60,786 nucleotides of DNA from RFTU01 sp032122355 (GCA_032122355.1 JAUMCS010000079.1:1-60786); one strand, 5' to 3'; counted from the stretch's first letter, positions 8,845-18,219 are shown. Translations and numbers: made by a program. The notes: generated from the letters alone by a model not told the origin.

Positions 8845-9579
8845 ATGAAATCACCCACGAAACGGCGTGCTCAACGTATATTGGTGGTAGATGATGATGC
8901 ATCTACCCGCGAACTACTTAAACGCTATCTTGCGCAAGAAGGCTATGTGGTCTATTTAGCTGAGGATGGTGTAGCCATGCAAAGGGTTATGAGCAAAGAG
9001 GCGCCTGACTTGATTTTGCTGGATTTAATTCTACCCGGAGAGGACGGGCTGTCGCTGTGCCGCCATTTGCGCGAGTCGGGCGACAACACCCCCATTATCA
9101 TGCTCACAGCCAAATCCAGTGAGGTAGACCGCATTGTCGGCCTAGAAGTAGGGGCCGATGACTATATGACCAAACCGTTTCATTTGCGCGAAGTGTTGGC
9201 GCGGGTTCATGCCGTGTTGCGTCGCAGCCCTGCGGTGGAAACACCCGCCGCACCTGCACCTGAGCCGGAAACCATTCATTTTGGGGATTTTTCGTTTGAT
9301 TTGGCGCATCGCAGTTTGGCCCGTGATGGCCAGGCCATTCCACTGACCAGTGGTGAGTTTGCCATGCTCAAAGTATTGGTGCGGCACCCGCGCCAACCCA
9401 TGTCACGTGAGCGTTTGGCGCAACTGGCACGAGGACGCGATTTTGGCCCCTATGATCGCAGCCTTGATGTGCAAATTTCGCGTTTGCGAAAAATGCTGGA
9501 ACATGACCCCGCACACCCCCGCTATATTCAAACCATCTGGGGTGTAGGCTATGTGTTTGTGCCGGATGATGTGCATTAG
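8845..9579 (+). CDS. ompR: OmpR/RisA-type response regulator, no adjacent kinase
   Basis: 244 residues starting at the ATG at 8845, which has AGGAGA eight bases upstream; the longer frame from 8815 contains that ribosome site and is rejected. Receiver domain (10-125): acidic pocket VVDDD at 14-18, phosphoacceptor Asp60 in ILLDL, conserved MLTAK and Lys in MTKPF. C-terminal winged-helix DNA-binding domain begins near 150 and ends with the IQTIWGVGYVFVP wing. It resembles OmpR/RisA of Burkholderiales, which normally precede an EnvZ/RisS kinase; here the next gene is convergent clsB, so the kinase must be elsewhere or lost. Confidence 0.88.
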   Translation: MKSPTKRRAQRILVVDDDASTRELLKRYLAQEGYVVYLAEDGVAMQRVMSKEAPDLILLDLILPGEDGLSLCRHLRESGDNTPIIMLTAKSSEVDRIVGLEVGADDYMTKPFHLREVLARVHAVLRRSPAVETPAAPAPEPETIHFGDFSFDLAHRSLARDGQAIPLTSGEFAMLKVLVRHPRQPMSRERLAQLARGRDFGPYDRSLDVQISRLRKMLEHDPAHPRYIQTIWGVGYVFVPDDVH

Positions 9580-9585
9580 CGCATG

Positions 9586-10896
9586 CTAATAATCCATGTC
9601 CTGGCTACGATTACCCGACAAACGCAAATAAATTCGGGCCAGTACAGCAATACCGCGATGCAACCAGCGTCTACGCCACCCATTCAAGGCCTGACTTTGC
9701 TTGATGGGGCTGGAGGCCGAAAACGCAGCCTCAATACTGGCCTGAAGTTGATGTATGAATGCCGCATCCCCCACAATAAGATTGGCTTCATAGTTCACCC
9801 ACAACGATAAAGGATCAATGTTGGCACTGCCCACCGTGGCCCAGTTGTCATCAATACACACCACTTTGGCATGCAAAAAGGCTGGCGTGTACTCAAATAT
9901 CTGCACACCACTGGCCAGTAGCTCGGTATACACCGCGCCCGCTGCCCATTGTGCAATGGCATAATCATATTGCCCCTGCATCAGCAGCCTGACCCGCACC
10001 CCCCGCTGAGCAGCCTTACGCAGCAAGTGGGTTAACCCTCGTCCTGGGAAAAAATAAGGACACACTACATCAATCGCATGTTGGGCTTGGGCAAAAGCCT
10101 GACGCAGCGTGCGCTCAATCGTATGACGCTGGCGTAGGTTGTCACGCCAAACAAAAGCTATTTTGCCAACCCCACTGAAACTTTCTTCAGGGGTCATAGG
10201 GCGAGAGCCCGGCATAGACAATCGCATTTGCCGCACCAATGCTTTGGCAAAAGCCCACGGATGCGGCCCCTGAAGCACACGCATGATTTCTTCTCGCCAA
10301 TCGGCACCCCACGCAGCGCGATTCCACACGGCTTTCAAGGTTTGCACTATCGGCGCCACAACAGGGCCCGTGACTTGCACTGCAAAATCCAATCGGGGTG
10401 CATTCAATATGCCGTGATGCTGATCGACATAATCATCAATGATGTTAATACCCCCCACAAAAGCAATAGACTCATCCACCACACATAATTTGAGGTGCAA
10501 TCGCCGCAAATGCTCGGGCTGCAACCACGCCCACCAACGATCTAAGGGCCTAAACACCACCCAAGCAACCGCATAGCCCTGCCACCATTGTTTGAGGGTA
10601 GGGATGGTGTTCAATGAACCAAAACCATCCACCACGATGCGCACCTGCACGCCACGCACCGCGGCAGCCGACAACGCTGTAGCTATAGACTGGGCCTGAC
10701 TATCGGTATTAAAAATATAAGTCGCCAAATAAATTTCATGCCTTGCATTTTCAATGGCATGCAACATGGTTGCAAATAATTCAGCGCCCCCACAGTGCAG
10801 CCGAGCCGTGTTTCCATAGGTGTAAATCGGCCGACGGCGGGCATACCACAGCGATGCAAGCTGCCCCGTGGAAAGTGCTGTTTCTTTAGCTGCCAT
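9586..10896 (-). CDS. clsB: Cardiolipin synthase, ClsB type (phospholipase D family)
   Basis: Forms cardiolipin at the inner membrane by phosphatidyl transfer. 436 residues with two HKD motifs: HLKLCVVD followed by GGINIIDD in the first half, and HAKVVCIDD followed by GSANIDPLS in the second. No N-terminal double transmembrane hairpin is seen, which fits ClsB (YbhO) rather than ClsA. It follows a YbhP-like gene by 18 bases; the same ybhP-clsB neighbourhood exists in enterobacteria. Confidence 0.9.
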   Translation of the reverse strand: MAAKETALSTGQLASLWYARRRPIYTYGNTARLHCGGAELFATMLHAIENARHEIYLATYIFNTDSQAQSIATALSAAAVRGVQVRIVVDGFGSLNTIPTLKQWWQGYAVAWVVFRPLDRWWAWLQPEHLRRLHLKLCVVDESIAFVGGINIIDDYVDQHHGILNAPRLDFAVQVTGPVVAPIVQTLKAVWNRAAWGADWREEIMRVLQGPHPWAFAKALVRQMRLSMPGSRPMTPEESFSGVGKIAFVWRDNLRQRHTIERTLRQAFAQAQHAIDVVCPYFFPGRGLTHLLRKAAQRGVRVRLLMQGQYDYAIAQWAAGAVYTELLASGVQIFEYTPAFLHAKVVCIDDNWATVGSANIDPLSLWVNYEANLIVGDAAFIHQLQASIEAAFSASSPIKQSQALNGWRRRWLHRGIAVLARIYLRLSGNRSQDMDY

Positions 10897-10914
10897 CTGC
10901 TCAGCCCCTGCGTA

Positions 10915-11685
10915 TTAACGCAAAGCCAACTCCACCACCAAAGGCAAGTGATCGGACAACCGTCCCCAACTAGGGCCCCTAGGTACTTCACCCCCTACAC
11001 AGAGTAAACCGCGCGTGTAGATGCGGTCTAATTCAAACACAGGCACTCTGGCAGGGAAAGTGCGCCAAGGGCGATGGTTAGCCTTTGAATCGGGTTCTGC
11101 GCGAGTTAGACCCAGATTTTTCAATGGCCTATCTAGGCGCTCAGCCCAATCGTTGAAATCGCCACCCAAAATCACGGGTGCGTCGGCGGGGATATGTTCG
11201 GCCATAAAGCGTTGAATATGTTGCACTTGGTACAAGCGGCTAGCATGTATCAAGCCCAAATGCGCTACCAAAATATGGATGCGGGTGCCCTGCCAATCCA
11301 GCGTGGCATGCAGCAAGCCCCTTTGCTCAAAACGGTGGTGACTGACATCTTTGTGTGAAGCATCCGCTAATGGCCAGCGACAAAGCAAGGCATTGCCATG
11401 CTCACCATGCCGCGTGATGGCATTGCTGTGATAAATACTGTTATACCCTTTCGGTGCTAAAAATTCAGCCTGCCCTTGAGTTGGCCAGACGGGTTGATGG
11501 TGTTGAAAAGTTTGAGCGTGCTTGTGATGAAATAAATGAACCTCTTGCAACAGAATCAAGTCAGCATCAAGCGTTTGTATGGCCTGGCTAAGGCCATGAA
11601 TTTCGAGTCTTTTCGCAGGGCCTATGCCCCGTACACCTTTGTGTATGTTGTAGGTTGCTACCCTTAAAACCGCAGCAGCATTCAT
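10915..11685 (-). CDS. Endonuclease/exonuclease/phosphatase family protein, YbhP-like
   Basis: 256 residues, EEP fold (DNase I/inositol-phosphatase-like). Visible motifs: TYNIHKG at the N-terminus, the metal-binding glutamate in ILLQEVH, LGGDFNDW in the C-terminal half, and the terminal SDHLPLVVEL. Start MNAAAVLRVATYNIH. Between nudB and clsB on the minus strand with 5- and 18-base spacings, so probably one transcript. Association with clsB suggests a phospholipid-linked phosphoesterase, but the substrate is not established from sequence. Confidence 0.85.
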   Translation of the reverse strand: MNAAAVLRVATYNIHKGVRGIGPAKRLEIHGLSQAIQTLDADLILLQEVHLFHHKHAQTFQHHQPVWPTQGQAEFLAPKGYNSIYHSNAITRHGEHGNALLCRWPLADASHKDVSHHRFEQRGLLHATLDWQGTRIHILVAHLGLIHASRLYQVQHIQRFMAEHIPADAPVILGGDFNDWAERLDRPLKNLGLTRAEPDSKANHRPWRTFPARVPVFELDRIYTRGLLCVGGEVPRGPSWGRLSDHLPLVVELALR

Positions 11686-11690
11686 GGTGC

Positions 11691-12161
11691 TTAGTGGACT
11701 AGCCTTTGCGGCAACTGCCTTATGGCCTCGGCATTACTGGGCGAAAAGCAGCGCTCTGCAGCTTGCTGCCAGGGCACCCAAACGTAACTCAGGTGCTCGC
11801 GCGGCGCAAGCACTGGGTTGATGGGTTGGGGCAGGCACAGGCCCCATACGTGCTCGGTATTGTGCGTGACCCCAGGCGCATAGCGATGACGCCACACCGG
11901 GAAAATTTCATATTCGTTTTGCTGTTGCCAATCCGTTAAGCAAAGCTCAGGCGCATCAGGGCTGCCCACCTGTATGCCCGTTTCTTCAGCGACTTCACGC
12001 ATGGCGGCTTGTCTTGCGGGCTCATCTTCGAAGTCGAATGAGCCCGTTACGCTTTGCCAAAAACCCGCACGATCGGCGCGCTCAAGCAGCAGTACTTGCC
12101 CATCTGCCGTGTGAATCACCACCAACACCGATTGCGGGATTTTGTACGGGCGATTGATCAC
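11691..12161 (-). CDS. nudB: Dihydroneopterin triphosphate diphosphatase (Nudix)
   Basis: Removes pyrophosphate from 7,8-dihydroneopterin triphosphate in folate synthesis. 156 residues. A Nudix box is present: G, then FDFEDE, then REVAEETGI. The spacing between the leading Gly and first Glu is one residue longer than the textbook pattern, as I recall for betaproteobacterial NudB proteins. N-terminal RPYKIPQSVLVVIHT and central SVTGSFDFEDEP are NudB-like. It lies immediately downstream of aspS in the order typical of Burkholderiales. Confidence 0.9.
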   Translation of the reverse strand: MINRPYKIPQSVLVVIHTADGQVLLLERADRAGFWQSVTGSFDFEDEPARQAAMREVAEETGIQVGSPDAPELCLTDWQQQNEYEIFPVWRHRYAPGVTHNTEHVWGLCLPQPINPVLAPREHLSYVWVPWQQAAERCFSPSNAEAIRQLPQRLVH

Positions 12162-12174
12162 AAGCAGATAGCCC

Positions 12175-13983
12175 TTAGGCCGCCGGCTGTAGGTTGCGCA
12201 AACGGATGTGCAGTTCCCGCAATTGTTTTTCTTCTACCAAACTCGGGGCACCGGTAAGCAAACACTGAGCCCTTTGGGTTTTGGGGAATGCAATCACATC
12301 ACGAATACTTTCAGCCCCCGTCATGAGCGTGACCAGGCGGTCAAGCCCAAACGCCAGGCCACCATGCGGCGGAGCACCATATTGCAGGGCATCTAGTAAA
12401 AACCCAAACTTGGTGCGCGCATCTTCAGTCGTGATTTTCAAGGCACTAAATACCTTGCTTTGCACATCGGCACGATGAATACGCACCGAGCCACCACCCA
12501 ACTCCCACCCATTGAGCACCATATCGTAAGCCTTAGCCACGCATCGGCCAGGGTCGGTGTCCATGTAGTCTTCGTGGCCATCTTTGGGGGCTGTGAATGG
12601 GTGATGCACCGCATTCCAACGGTTTTCTTCTTCATCCAATTCAAACATAGGAAAGTCAACCACCCATAATGGCGCCCACACATCATTGAATAAACCATGG
12701 CTACGACCAAATTCACTGTGGCCAATTTTTAATCTGAGAGCACCGATGGCATCATTGGTGACTTTGGCTTTATCGGCACCAAAGAAGATCAAATCACCGT
12801 CTTGTGCACCCGTACGTTCAAGCACGGCTTGCAGGGCTGCATCATGCAAGTTTTTCACGATGGGCGACTGCAATGCGGCACGAATATCGCCACTTTGACG
12901 AGCCGCGCTTAAGTCATTCACCTTGATCCAGGCCAATCCTTTGGCGCCGTAGATTTTGACAAACTCGGTGTAGCCGTCAATATCACCGCGCGTTAATTTA
13001 CTGCCTTGAGGTATGCGCAACCCCACCACACGGCCATTGGCGGCATTGGCAGGCGTGCTAAACACCTTGAAGTCGACGTCTTTCATGACATCGGTTAATT
13101 CAGTGAATTCCAACTTGACACGTAAATCGGGTTTATCGGAACCAAAGCGGTACATAGCATCGGCATAGGTCATCACCGGATAGTCGCCGAGCTCTACATT
13201 CATGGCAATGCGGAATACGTGCCGAATCATGCCTTCGAACATATCCCGTATTTCATGTTCGGCGAGGAAGGATGTTTCAATATCAATTTGCGTGAATTCG
13301 GGTTGACGGTCAGCGCGTAAATCCTCGTCACGGAAACACTTGGTGATTTGGTAGTAGCGGTCAAAACCCGCCACCATCAATAATTGTTTGAATAACTGAG
13401 GGGATTGGGGCAAAGCAAAAAACTGGCCATCATGAACGCGGCTAGGTACCAAATAATCGCGTGCGCCTTCAGGCGTGCTTTTCGTGAGCATGGGGGTTTC
13501 AATATCGACAAAGCCTTGCTCATCGAGGTACTTACGCACTTCCATCGCCACACGATAGCGCAGCATGAGGTTTTTTTGCATCGCAGGCCGGCGCAGGTCA
13601 AGCACACGGTGGGTTAAACGCACGGTTTCAGATAAATTGTCGTCATCGAGTTGGAAAGGGGGTGTCACGCTGGCATTGAGTACTTCGAGATCATGGCACA
13701 GTACTTCAATTTTGCCACTGACCAATTGGCTATTTTCAGTACCTTGAGGACGCGCGCGCACCAAACCCGTGACTTTCAAACAAAACTCATTGCGGACATT
13801 TTCAGCGGTGCTGAACATCTCTGCGCGGTCGGGGTCACATACGATTTGTACTAAACCTTCACGGTCGCGCAAGTCAATAAATATCACGCCACCGTGATCA
13901 CGCCGACGATGAGCCCAGCCCATCAATGTCACAGTTTGGCCTAAATGGGCTTCATTAACCAAGCCGCAATAAGTGGTGCGCAT
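12175..13983 (-). CDS. aspS: Aspartyl-tRNA synthetase
   Basis: Class II synthetase charging tRNA-Asp. 602 residues, normal for the bacterial type with a GAD insertion domain. N-terminal OB fold contains GWAHRRRDHGGVIFIDLRD; class II motif 2 is visible as FRDEDLRADRQPEFTQID, and motif 3 near the C-terminus as GLAFGLDRLVTLMTG. Start ATG at 13983 (MRTTYCGLVN). Lies 21 bases downstream of the DUF502 gene on the same strand. Whether it is discriminating or also charges tRNA-Asn cannot be decided here. Confidence 0.97.
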   Translation of the reverse strand: MRTTYCGLVNEAHLGQTVTLMGWAHRRRDHGGVIFIDLRDREGLVQIVCDPDRAEMFSTAENVRNEFCLKVTGLVRARPQGTENSQLVSGKIEVLCHDLEVLNASVTPPFQLDDDNLSETVRLTHRVLDLRRPAMQKNLMLRYRVAMEVRKYLDEQGFVDIETPMLTKSTPEGARDYLVPSRVHDGQFFALPQSPQLFKQLLMVAGFDRYYQITKCFRDEDLRADRQPEFTQIDIETSFLAEHEIRDMFEGMIRHVFRIAMNVELGDYPVMTYADAMYRFGSDKPDLRVKLEFTELTDVMKDVDFKVFSTPANAANGRVVGLRIPQGSKLTRGDIDGYTEFVKIYGAKGLAWIKVNDLSAARQSGDIRAALQSPIVKNLHDAALQAVLERTGAQDGDLIFFGADKAKVTNDAIGALRLKIGHSEFGRSHGLFNDVWAPLWVVDFPMFELDEEENRWNAVHHPFTAPKDGHEDYMDTDPGRCVAKAYDMVLNGWELGGGSVRIHRADVQSKVFSALKITTEDARTKFGFLLDALQYGAPPHGGLAFGLDRLVTLMTGAESIRDVIAFPKTQRAQCLLTGAPSLVEEKQLRELHIRLRNLQPAA

Positions 13984-14004
13984 TCAATACTCCTATAAAG
14001 AAAT

Positions 14005-14649
14005 TCATTGTGATTCGGGTGTTGTCTGAGCCGCTTCCGGCGGTGCCACAACACCCATAGAAATGATGTATTTGAGCGCTTCATCAACACTCATGGCCAA
14101 GGGCCGCACGGCAGTGGCCGGTACCATAATGAAGAACCCCGAGGTGGGATTGGGTGTGGTGGGCACATACAAGCTGATGTGAGGTTCGGGCAATTGTGCA
14201 GCCACTTCGCCTGAGGGCTGGCCTGTGACAAAGGCTATGGTCCAGGCTTCAGCGCGGGGGTACTGCACCAGAACGGCCTGCCTGAATGCGTTGCCATTGC
14301 TAGAAAACAAGGTATCAGATACTTGCTTGACGGAGCTGTAAATGCTTTTGACTAGTGGTATACGGCGCAATATGCGCTCGCCTTGTCGTAGGGCCCATTG
14401 GCCGATAAAGTTGGCGGCAAACAATCCGGTTAACAGCAAGGCCAGCAGTACCACCACCACGCTCAGGCCAGGCACTTCGCGCAGGCCTTGCAAGTGTTGA
14501 GCATACTCACCGGTATAAAGCCATTGTGTTACCCCCAAAATCGTGACAAACAACTGATCTAGTGCACCCCATACGGCGTGCAATAGCCAAACGGTAATAG
14601 CCAATGGCAGCCAAACCAACAGGCCTGCAATCAGGTATTTTTTAATCAT
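14005..14649 (-). CDS. DUF502 family inner-membrane protein
   Basis: 214 residues. Two clear transmembrane segments: about residues 5-25 (LIAGLLVWLPLAITVWLLHA) and about 60-80 (VVVLLALLLTGLFAANFIG). The soluble part contains IPLVKSIYSSVKQ and a GFFIMVPATAVRPLAMSVDEALKYI-type C-terminal region, both hallmarks of DUF502. Function unknown in the family. The fmdB / DUF502 / aspS order is conserved in Burkholderiales, suggesting cotranscription. Confidence 0.88.
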   Translation of the reverse strand: MIKKYLIAGLLVWLPLAITVWLLHAVWGALDQLFVTILGVTQWLYTGEYAQHLQGLREVPGLSVVVVLLALLLTGLFAANFIGQWALRQGERILRRIPLVKSIYSSVKQVSDTLFSSNGNAFRQAVLVQYPRAEAWTIAFVTGQPSGEVAAQLPEPHISLYVPTTPNPTSGFFIMVPATAVRPLAMSVDEALKYIISMGVVAPPEAAQTTPESQ

Positions 14650-14685
14650 GTGATCAGCCTTGTGGTTGAGGTTGAAAAATCGGCG

Positions 14686-15039
14686 TTAATGGCATGCGCA
14701 AGCTGTGCCGCAGCCACCACTACTGGTAGATGATGATGCGCTTTCGCTGCTGGCTGGGGCGGCTGCCGCGCTGGTGCTGGGTTCTGATGAGGCGGTGCCG
14801 GTTGACGAGTCAGCCGTGGGTTTGTCTTCGCTACTGGTAGCTGAGCCAGTGGAATTGCCCCCTCGAAAGTCGGTCACATACCAACCCGATCCTTTGAGCT
14901 GAAAGCCCGCAGCGGTTAATTGCTTAGAAAAGGTTTCACCACCACAAGCCGGACAAGTAGTAAGCAAGGGATCAGAGATTTTTTGCAGTACGTCTTTGGC
15001 GTGGCCGCAAGTGCTGCAGCGATAAGCGTATATCGGCAT
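14686..15039 (-). CDS. FmdB-family zinc-ribbon protein
   Basis: 117 residues. The N-terminal FmdB/CxxC zinc ribbon reads YAYRCSTCGHAKDVLQK, with the second CxxC in TTCPACGG, followed by the conserved GSGWYVTDFRG. The C-terminal third is a low-complexity Ser/Ala/Thr tract ending in a Cys-rich tail (GGCGTACACH), which may form an additional metal site. A regulatory role has been proposed for the family, but none is demonstrated here. First gene of the aspS run. Confidence 0.88.
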   Translation of the reverse strand: MPIYAYRCSTCGHAKDVLQKISDPLLTTCPACGGETFSKQLTAAGFQLKGSGWYVTDFRGGNSTGSATSSEDKPTADSSTGTASSEPSTSAAAAPASSESASSSTSSGGCGTACACH

Positions 15040-15277
15040 AGAGTTGCCCCTCGGAATAAATGGGCCTATTATAAAGGGGTTATTATCCTTTCAACACTTT
15101 GCATTGTGTCAACACATATGGCTTTGATCGGTGGAGTTTGGGCTGCCGAGATACAAAAAAGTACCTAATCCAGTGCTCATACTGGCACACAGTGGCTAAG
15201 ATACATTAGATGATATATGGCAATGACCTAAATGAACATATACCACCTTCGGTATTTTCTGAACTTGAGGAGTTTTC

Positions 15278-16254
15278 ATGGAACTGAATCGAAGCCAGCT
15301 TAAAGATGCAGCTGAGAACGGCCTGATCAGCGAGAAACAAGCGGAAGATCTCTGGAAATTCCTAGATGCGCAAGTACAGGACACGCCAAGTTTCCGCACC
15401 ACGCATATTCTTTACTACTTGGGCGGATTCATTGCCATCGGCGCAATGAGCCTCTTCATGACGCTTGGGTGGAAAACCTTCGGTGGATGGGGATTGTTTT
15501 TTATTGCACTGACTTATGCCGGAGTGGGAATTTGGCTGACCGAGTATCTCCTGCACCGCAAACGCTTACCTATTCCGGCGGGCATCACAGCGACGTTTGT
15601 TGTCGCCCTCACTCCCTTGGCGGTATATGGGCTAAGTCACGAGTACGACATCAAATGGACATTGATAACCATAGAATTCGCTACGATTACAACCGGAGCG
15701 GTCATGCTGTGGCGCTATCGGCTGCCATTCTTGGTCATGCCCATTGCATTCACGCTCTGGTATATGAGTTTGGATATAGCTCAGCTTTGGTCGTTAAGGG
15801 ATTTGCAAGAAATCGTTTCGCTCTATTTTGGCATGCTTATGATACTGCTTGGGTTGTGGGTGGATATTCGAACCAGGCATGACAAGGACTATGCATTCTG
15901 GATTTATTTATTTGGCGTTGTTTCATTCTGGTGTAGTTTGTTGATGATAAGTTCAGAATCCGGACTGGACAAGTTCATTTTTCAGTGTATCAACCTTGTC
16001 ATGATTGCCGTGGGCGCCATACTATCGCGCAGGGTTTTCGCGATTTTCGGGGGGATGGGCACAGTGGCTTNNNNNNNNNNTTGGCCGCCAACGTATTCCA
16101 GGACCTCACCATATTCGCGTTCACCCTGACCATCATTGGCCTTGGGGTTAACTATCTCGGTATTATCTGGCAACGAAACGAGGAATTAATTAGTCGTAAG
16201 CTCAGGGGGTTGCTCCCACGTCCTATGAGAGAACTCATTGAAAGAAGGCATTGA
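15278..16254 (+). CDS. DUF2157 membrane protein, interrupted by a scaffold gap
   Basis: The N-terminal part (MELNRSQLKDAAENGLISE, then TTHILYYLGGFIAIGAMSLF) is characteristic of DUF2157 proteins, followed by a series of hydrophobic segments consistent with a polytopic inner-membrane protein. The ATG at 15278 has GAGGAG six bases upstream. Ten N at 16071-16080 interrupt it; afterwards the protein resumes in a different nominal frame (LAANVFQDLTIFAFTLTIIG) and ends at 16254. The frame change follows from the arbitrary gap size and is not evidence of a mutation. Function unknown. Confidence 0.8.
16071..16080. other. Scaffold gap (10 N)
   Basis: Second run of exactly ten N, inside the DUF2157 gene. 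Because the same gene appears to continue on the far side, this join is better supported than the one at 2639, though the missing length is unknown. Confidence 0.97.
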
Positions 16255-16742
16255 GCCTTGCAGTCGTGTCCTTACTCACTACCCATCACATTGCGCTTGG
16301 CACGGACGCATCATTGTTGCTGCTATAAAAATTTTGGGGGAGAACACTTTTTCTTGGATCGTAACCATGACACTTAATGTAGAGCATCTATTACGCACTG
16401 TGCAAACCTTAGACTTAGAGAAGACCTTGGATGCCATTGAAGCCCATGGCCGGCAAGATCAAGCTGCTGCCGCAGTATCTCAAGGAGGTGCGGATTTTGG
16501 CACCAAAAAAAGGCATCAGAGGCAAGGTCATCACATTCTTCAAGATAGAAAATCAGTGCATGAAACCGCAAAACGGCGAACGCCGCATCGTTGAAACACC
16601 AGAATAACCCCCCGTCAATAGCAAGGAACTCAAGAAGGTTGCCCCCAAAGGGAGCACACCTGATCCTTAAAAACCGTGTTCTAATTTACCCAAAAAAGCG
16701 GACATCTTCAAAAATTGATAGCGCATAGGTCTTCATTTAGAG
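16255..16742. other. Stretch without a convincing gene
   Basis: About 490 bases between the DUF2157 gene and the glycosyltransferase remnant. Two overlapping short plus-strand frames exist: 16368-16594 (MTLNVEHLLRTVQ start) and 16446-16607 (53 codons plus stop, MAGKIKLLPQYLKEV start). I recognise neither family, and they cannot both be real over their shared length. The 16446 frame has a Lys-rich, protein-like composition but no clear ribosome site. No terminator, tRNA or repeat was seen. It may be degraded coding sequence next to the insertion boundary. Confidence 0.5.
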
Positions 16743-16935
16743 TTAAATAATCGAAACATAACCATCCAACACACCACTCAAGTACTCCACTAAATCAGCC
16801 TGGTTTTCAGGCTTTATAGGATATGGAGTACCTGCACTCGCACCACCATTTTGATGATGCTTCGAGGCAAACTGATTGAAAATCCGCACCAAATCTACCC
16901 ACCAATTGATGGCAGGATGCTGACGACCAACCTCA
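16743..16935 (-). pseudogene. Remnant of an Alg13-like glycosyltransferase gene 3' end
   Basis: Translating this stretch gives HHQNGGASAG and NQADLVEYLSGVLDG, closely matching HHQNGGVGGG and NQPDLVAYLRGVLDG at the end of the intact glycosyltransferase gene at 22684-23217. Only the last ~60 codons are present, with no start, and the original stop is lost (GGTTAT in place of GGTTAG). The neighbouring permease gene ends at 16933, exactly where the similarity begins, so this marks the left boundary of the inserted receptor/ABC cassette. Confidence 0.8.
16755..16895 (-). repeat. Direct repeat copy A (left flank of cassette)
   Basis: Ungapped alignment by eye with 22681-22821 gives 116 of 141 matching bases (about 82%). 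The longest exact runs include CACCACCATTTTGATGATG. Both copies have the same orientation and flank the TonB-receptor/ABC operon. Confidence 0.85.
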
Positions 16936-18219
16936 GTTGCCGGCTGTTTGAGTAGCAAACTGGGGCAGAGCATCGAACGCAGCAGGTTCGAATTGCTCGT
17001 CACGAAAGAGCCTCGGATAGTAGAACTCACGCAATAAAGCATGAAAAGCACGCACCCTAGCCTCGTAGGCCAGCGAAGCCAATAAGTCGGTCCGAGCCAA
17101 GGACTGTAACGATCGTTCAAGCAGAACCGGTGGCGTAATGATGGCAAACCATCCGGCTAGCCGGTCTCGCGTCATACGGCCTGCTGTATAGGCTTGCGAC
17201 AGCGCCTGCGCTTTCTGGTCACCCACCTGCTGAAATGCGTAGTACCACTTCCACTCGAATGGCCGCTCAACAGCAGTGTAGGCCGCCCATTGCGGATGGC
17301 GTTCGACGAAGGCCATCATCGTTGTAGCCTTAGGCAAATCCCAAGCGTCATTCACCGCTTCACGCTGAGTCATGATGATGTCTGCACCAGATGGCACAGG
17401 CACCGCTAAGTCAATGGCCATGCGGCTAGCAGCCGGCAACACAACACCCAGCATGATCCACAACCCCACCAACATAGCCAGGATCACCTCGCCTGATTTC
17501 TGCAGGGCCGCTACAGAGGTACAGATCACAGTCCAGAACAGTAAATAGACAAGGAGGTAAACGCAGGCTATCAGCAGAGTCTGCACTGTGGTGTCGCTCA
17601 GACCCGCAGCCACGATCAATGGGAGCACCGCACAAATGTATACTCCGCCGGCGCGCAGCCCAGCGCGCAGCGGCCACAGCTGTGCCGGTTGTCCTGCGCT
17701 AGCCATCAGAAGGTCATGGCGTCCAGCAACGCGCTCTCTGGCCCTCATGTCATGCAGCAGGACAATCAGCACGAGCGGCAACACAAAAGCCGCAAGGAAC
17801 GCATAGTCGAACCGACCGATCAGGGCCAGCAACGGATGACCGACATCCCGCTCATGGATCTGGCCTTCCAACGCTAGCATCCTCACGCGGTGTTTCCAAG
17901 CCGCATCGTCGCGCCGACCCAGCGCTGCGAATGCGAAGTCGGAAGGCGGATCGAAGGTAAGATGAAAACTGTAATATGCGGCGCTACCCCAGTCCTTCTG
18001 CGTTTTCAGAACGCTCAGGCGATCTGCACGGTCAGCTTCGACAAGGCGCGCGATTGTGTCATTCTGCTGGCGAATCTCAGATACCCCCGTCGCTACTGCG
18101 AACACTGACAGGCACAGCACAATTAGCCACCAGGACCACACCGACCGATCGCTAGCCAAGAAGATTAGCTCGCGGCGAACCGCAAGCCAGGTGTTTTTAG
18201 AATAGAACGACAAACTCAT
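16933..18219 (-). CDS. ABC-2 type permease subunit (DUF3526-like), second of pair
   Basis: 428 residues. An N-terminal membrane segment (WWLIVLCLSVFAVATGV), a long periplasmic loop, then several hydrophobic segments (FLAAFVLPLVLIVLLHDMRARERVAGR, with an RARE motif after the second) and a large C-terminal soluble part. This matches the DUF3526/ABC-2 exporter permease architecture: TM, extracytoplasmic domain, TM bundle. Its start overlaps the upstream permease stop by four bases, so the two are coupled and probably form a heterodimeric pore. The stop abuts the glycosyltransferase remnant. Substrate unknown. Confidence 0.75.
   Translation of the reverse strand: MSLSFYSKNTWLAVRRELIFLASDRSVWSWWLIVLCLSVFAVATGVSEIRQQNDTIARLVEADRADRLSVLKTQKDWGSAAYYSFHLTFDPPSDFAFAALGRRDDAAWKHRVRMLALEGQIHERDVGHPLLALIGRFDYAFLAAFVLPLVLIVLLHDMRARERVAGRHDLLMASAGQPAQLWPLRAGLRAGGVYICAVLPLIVAAGLSDTTVQTLLIACVYLLVYLLFWTVICTSVAALQKSGEVILAMLVGLWIMLGVVLPAASRMAIDLAVPVPSGADIIMTQREAVNDAWDLPKATTMMAFVERHPQWAAYTAVERPFEWKWYYAFQQVGDQKAQALSQAYTAGRMTRDRLAGWFAIITPPVLLERSLQSLARTDLLASLAYEARVRAFHALLREFYYPRLFRDEQFEPAAFDALPQFATQTAGN

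Noticed and set aside
15051..15168. Small hydrophobic peptide upstream of the DUF2157 gene
   Set aside because: The hydrophobic stretch has no start codon in a suitable place and no ribosome site; it is probably untranslated leader sequence.
15278..16254. Frameshifted DUF2157 gene
   Set aside because: The change of frame occurs exactly across ten N, whose number is arbitrary, so no mutation can be inferred.
16743..17147. 134-codon minus-strand frame starting at 17147
   Set aside because: Its first part is antisense-frame shadow of the permease gene; only its last ~60 codons are meaningful, as the glycosyltransferase remnant.
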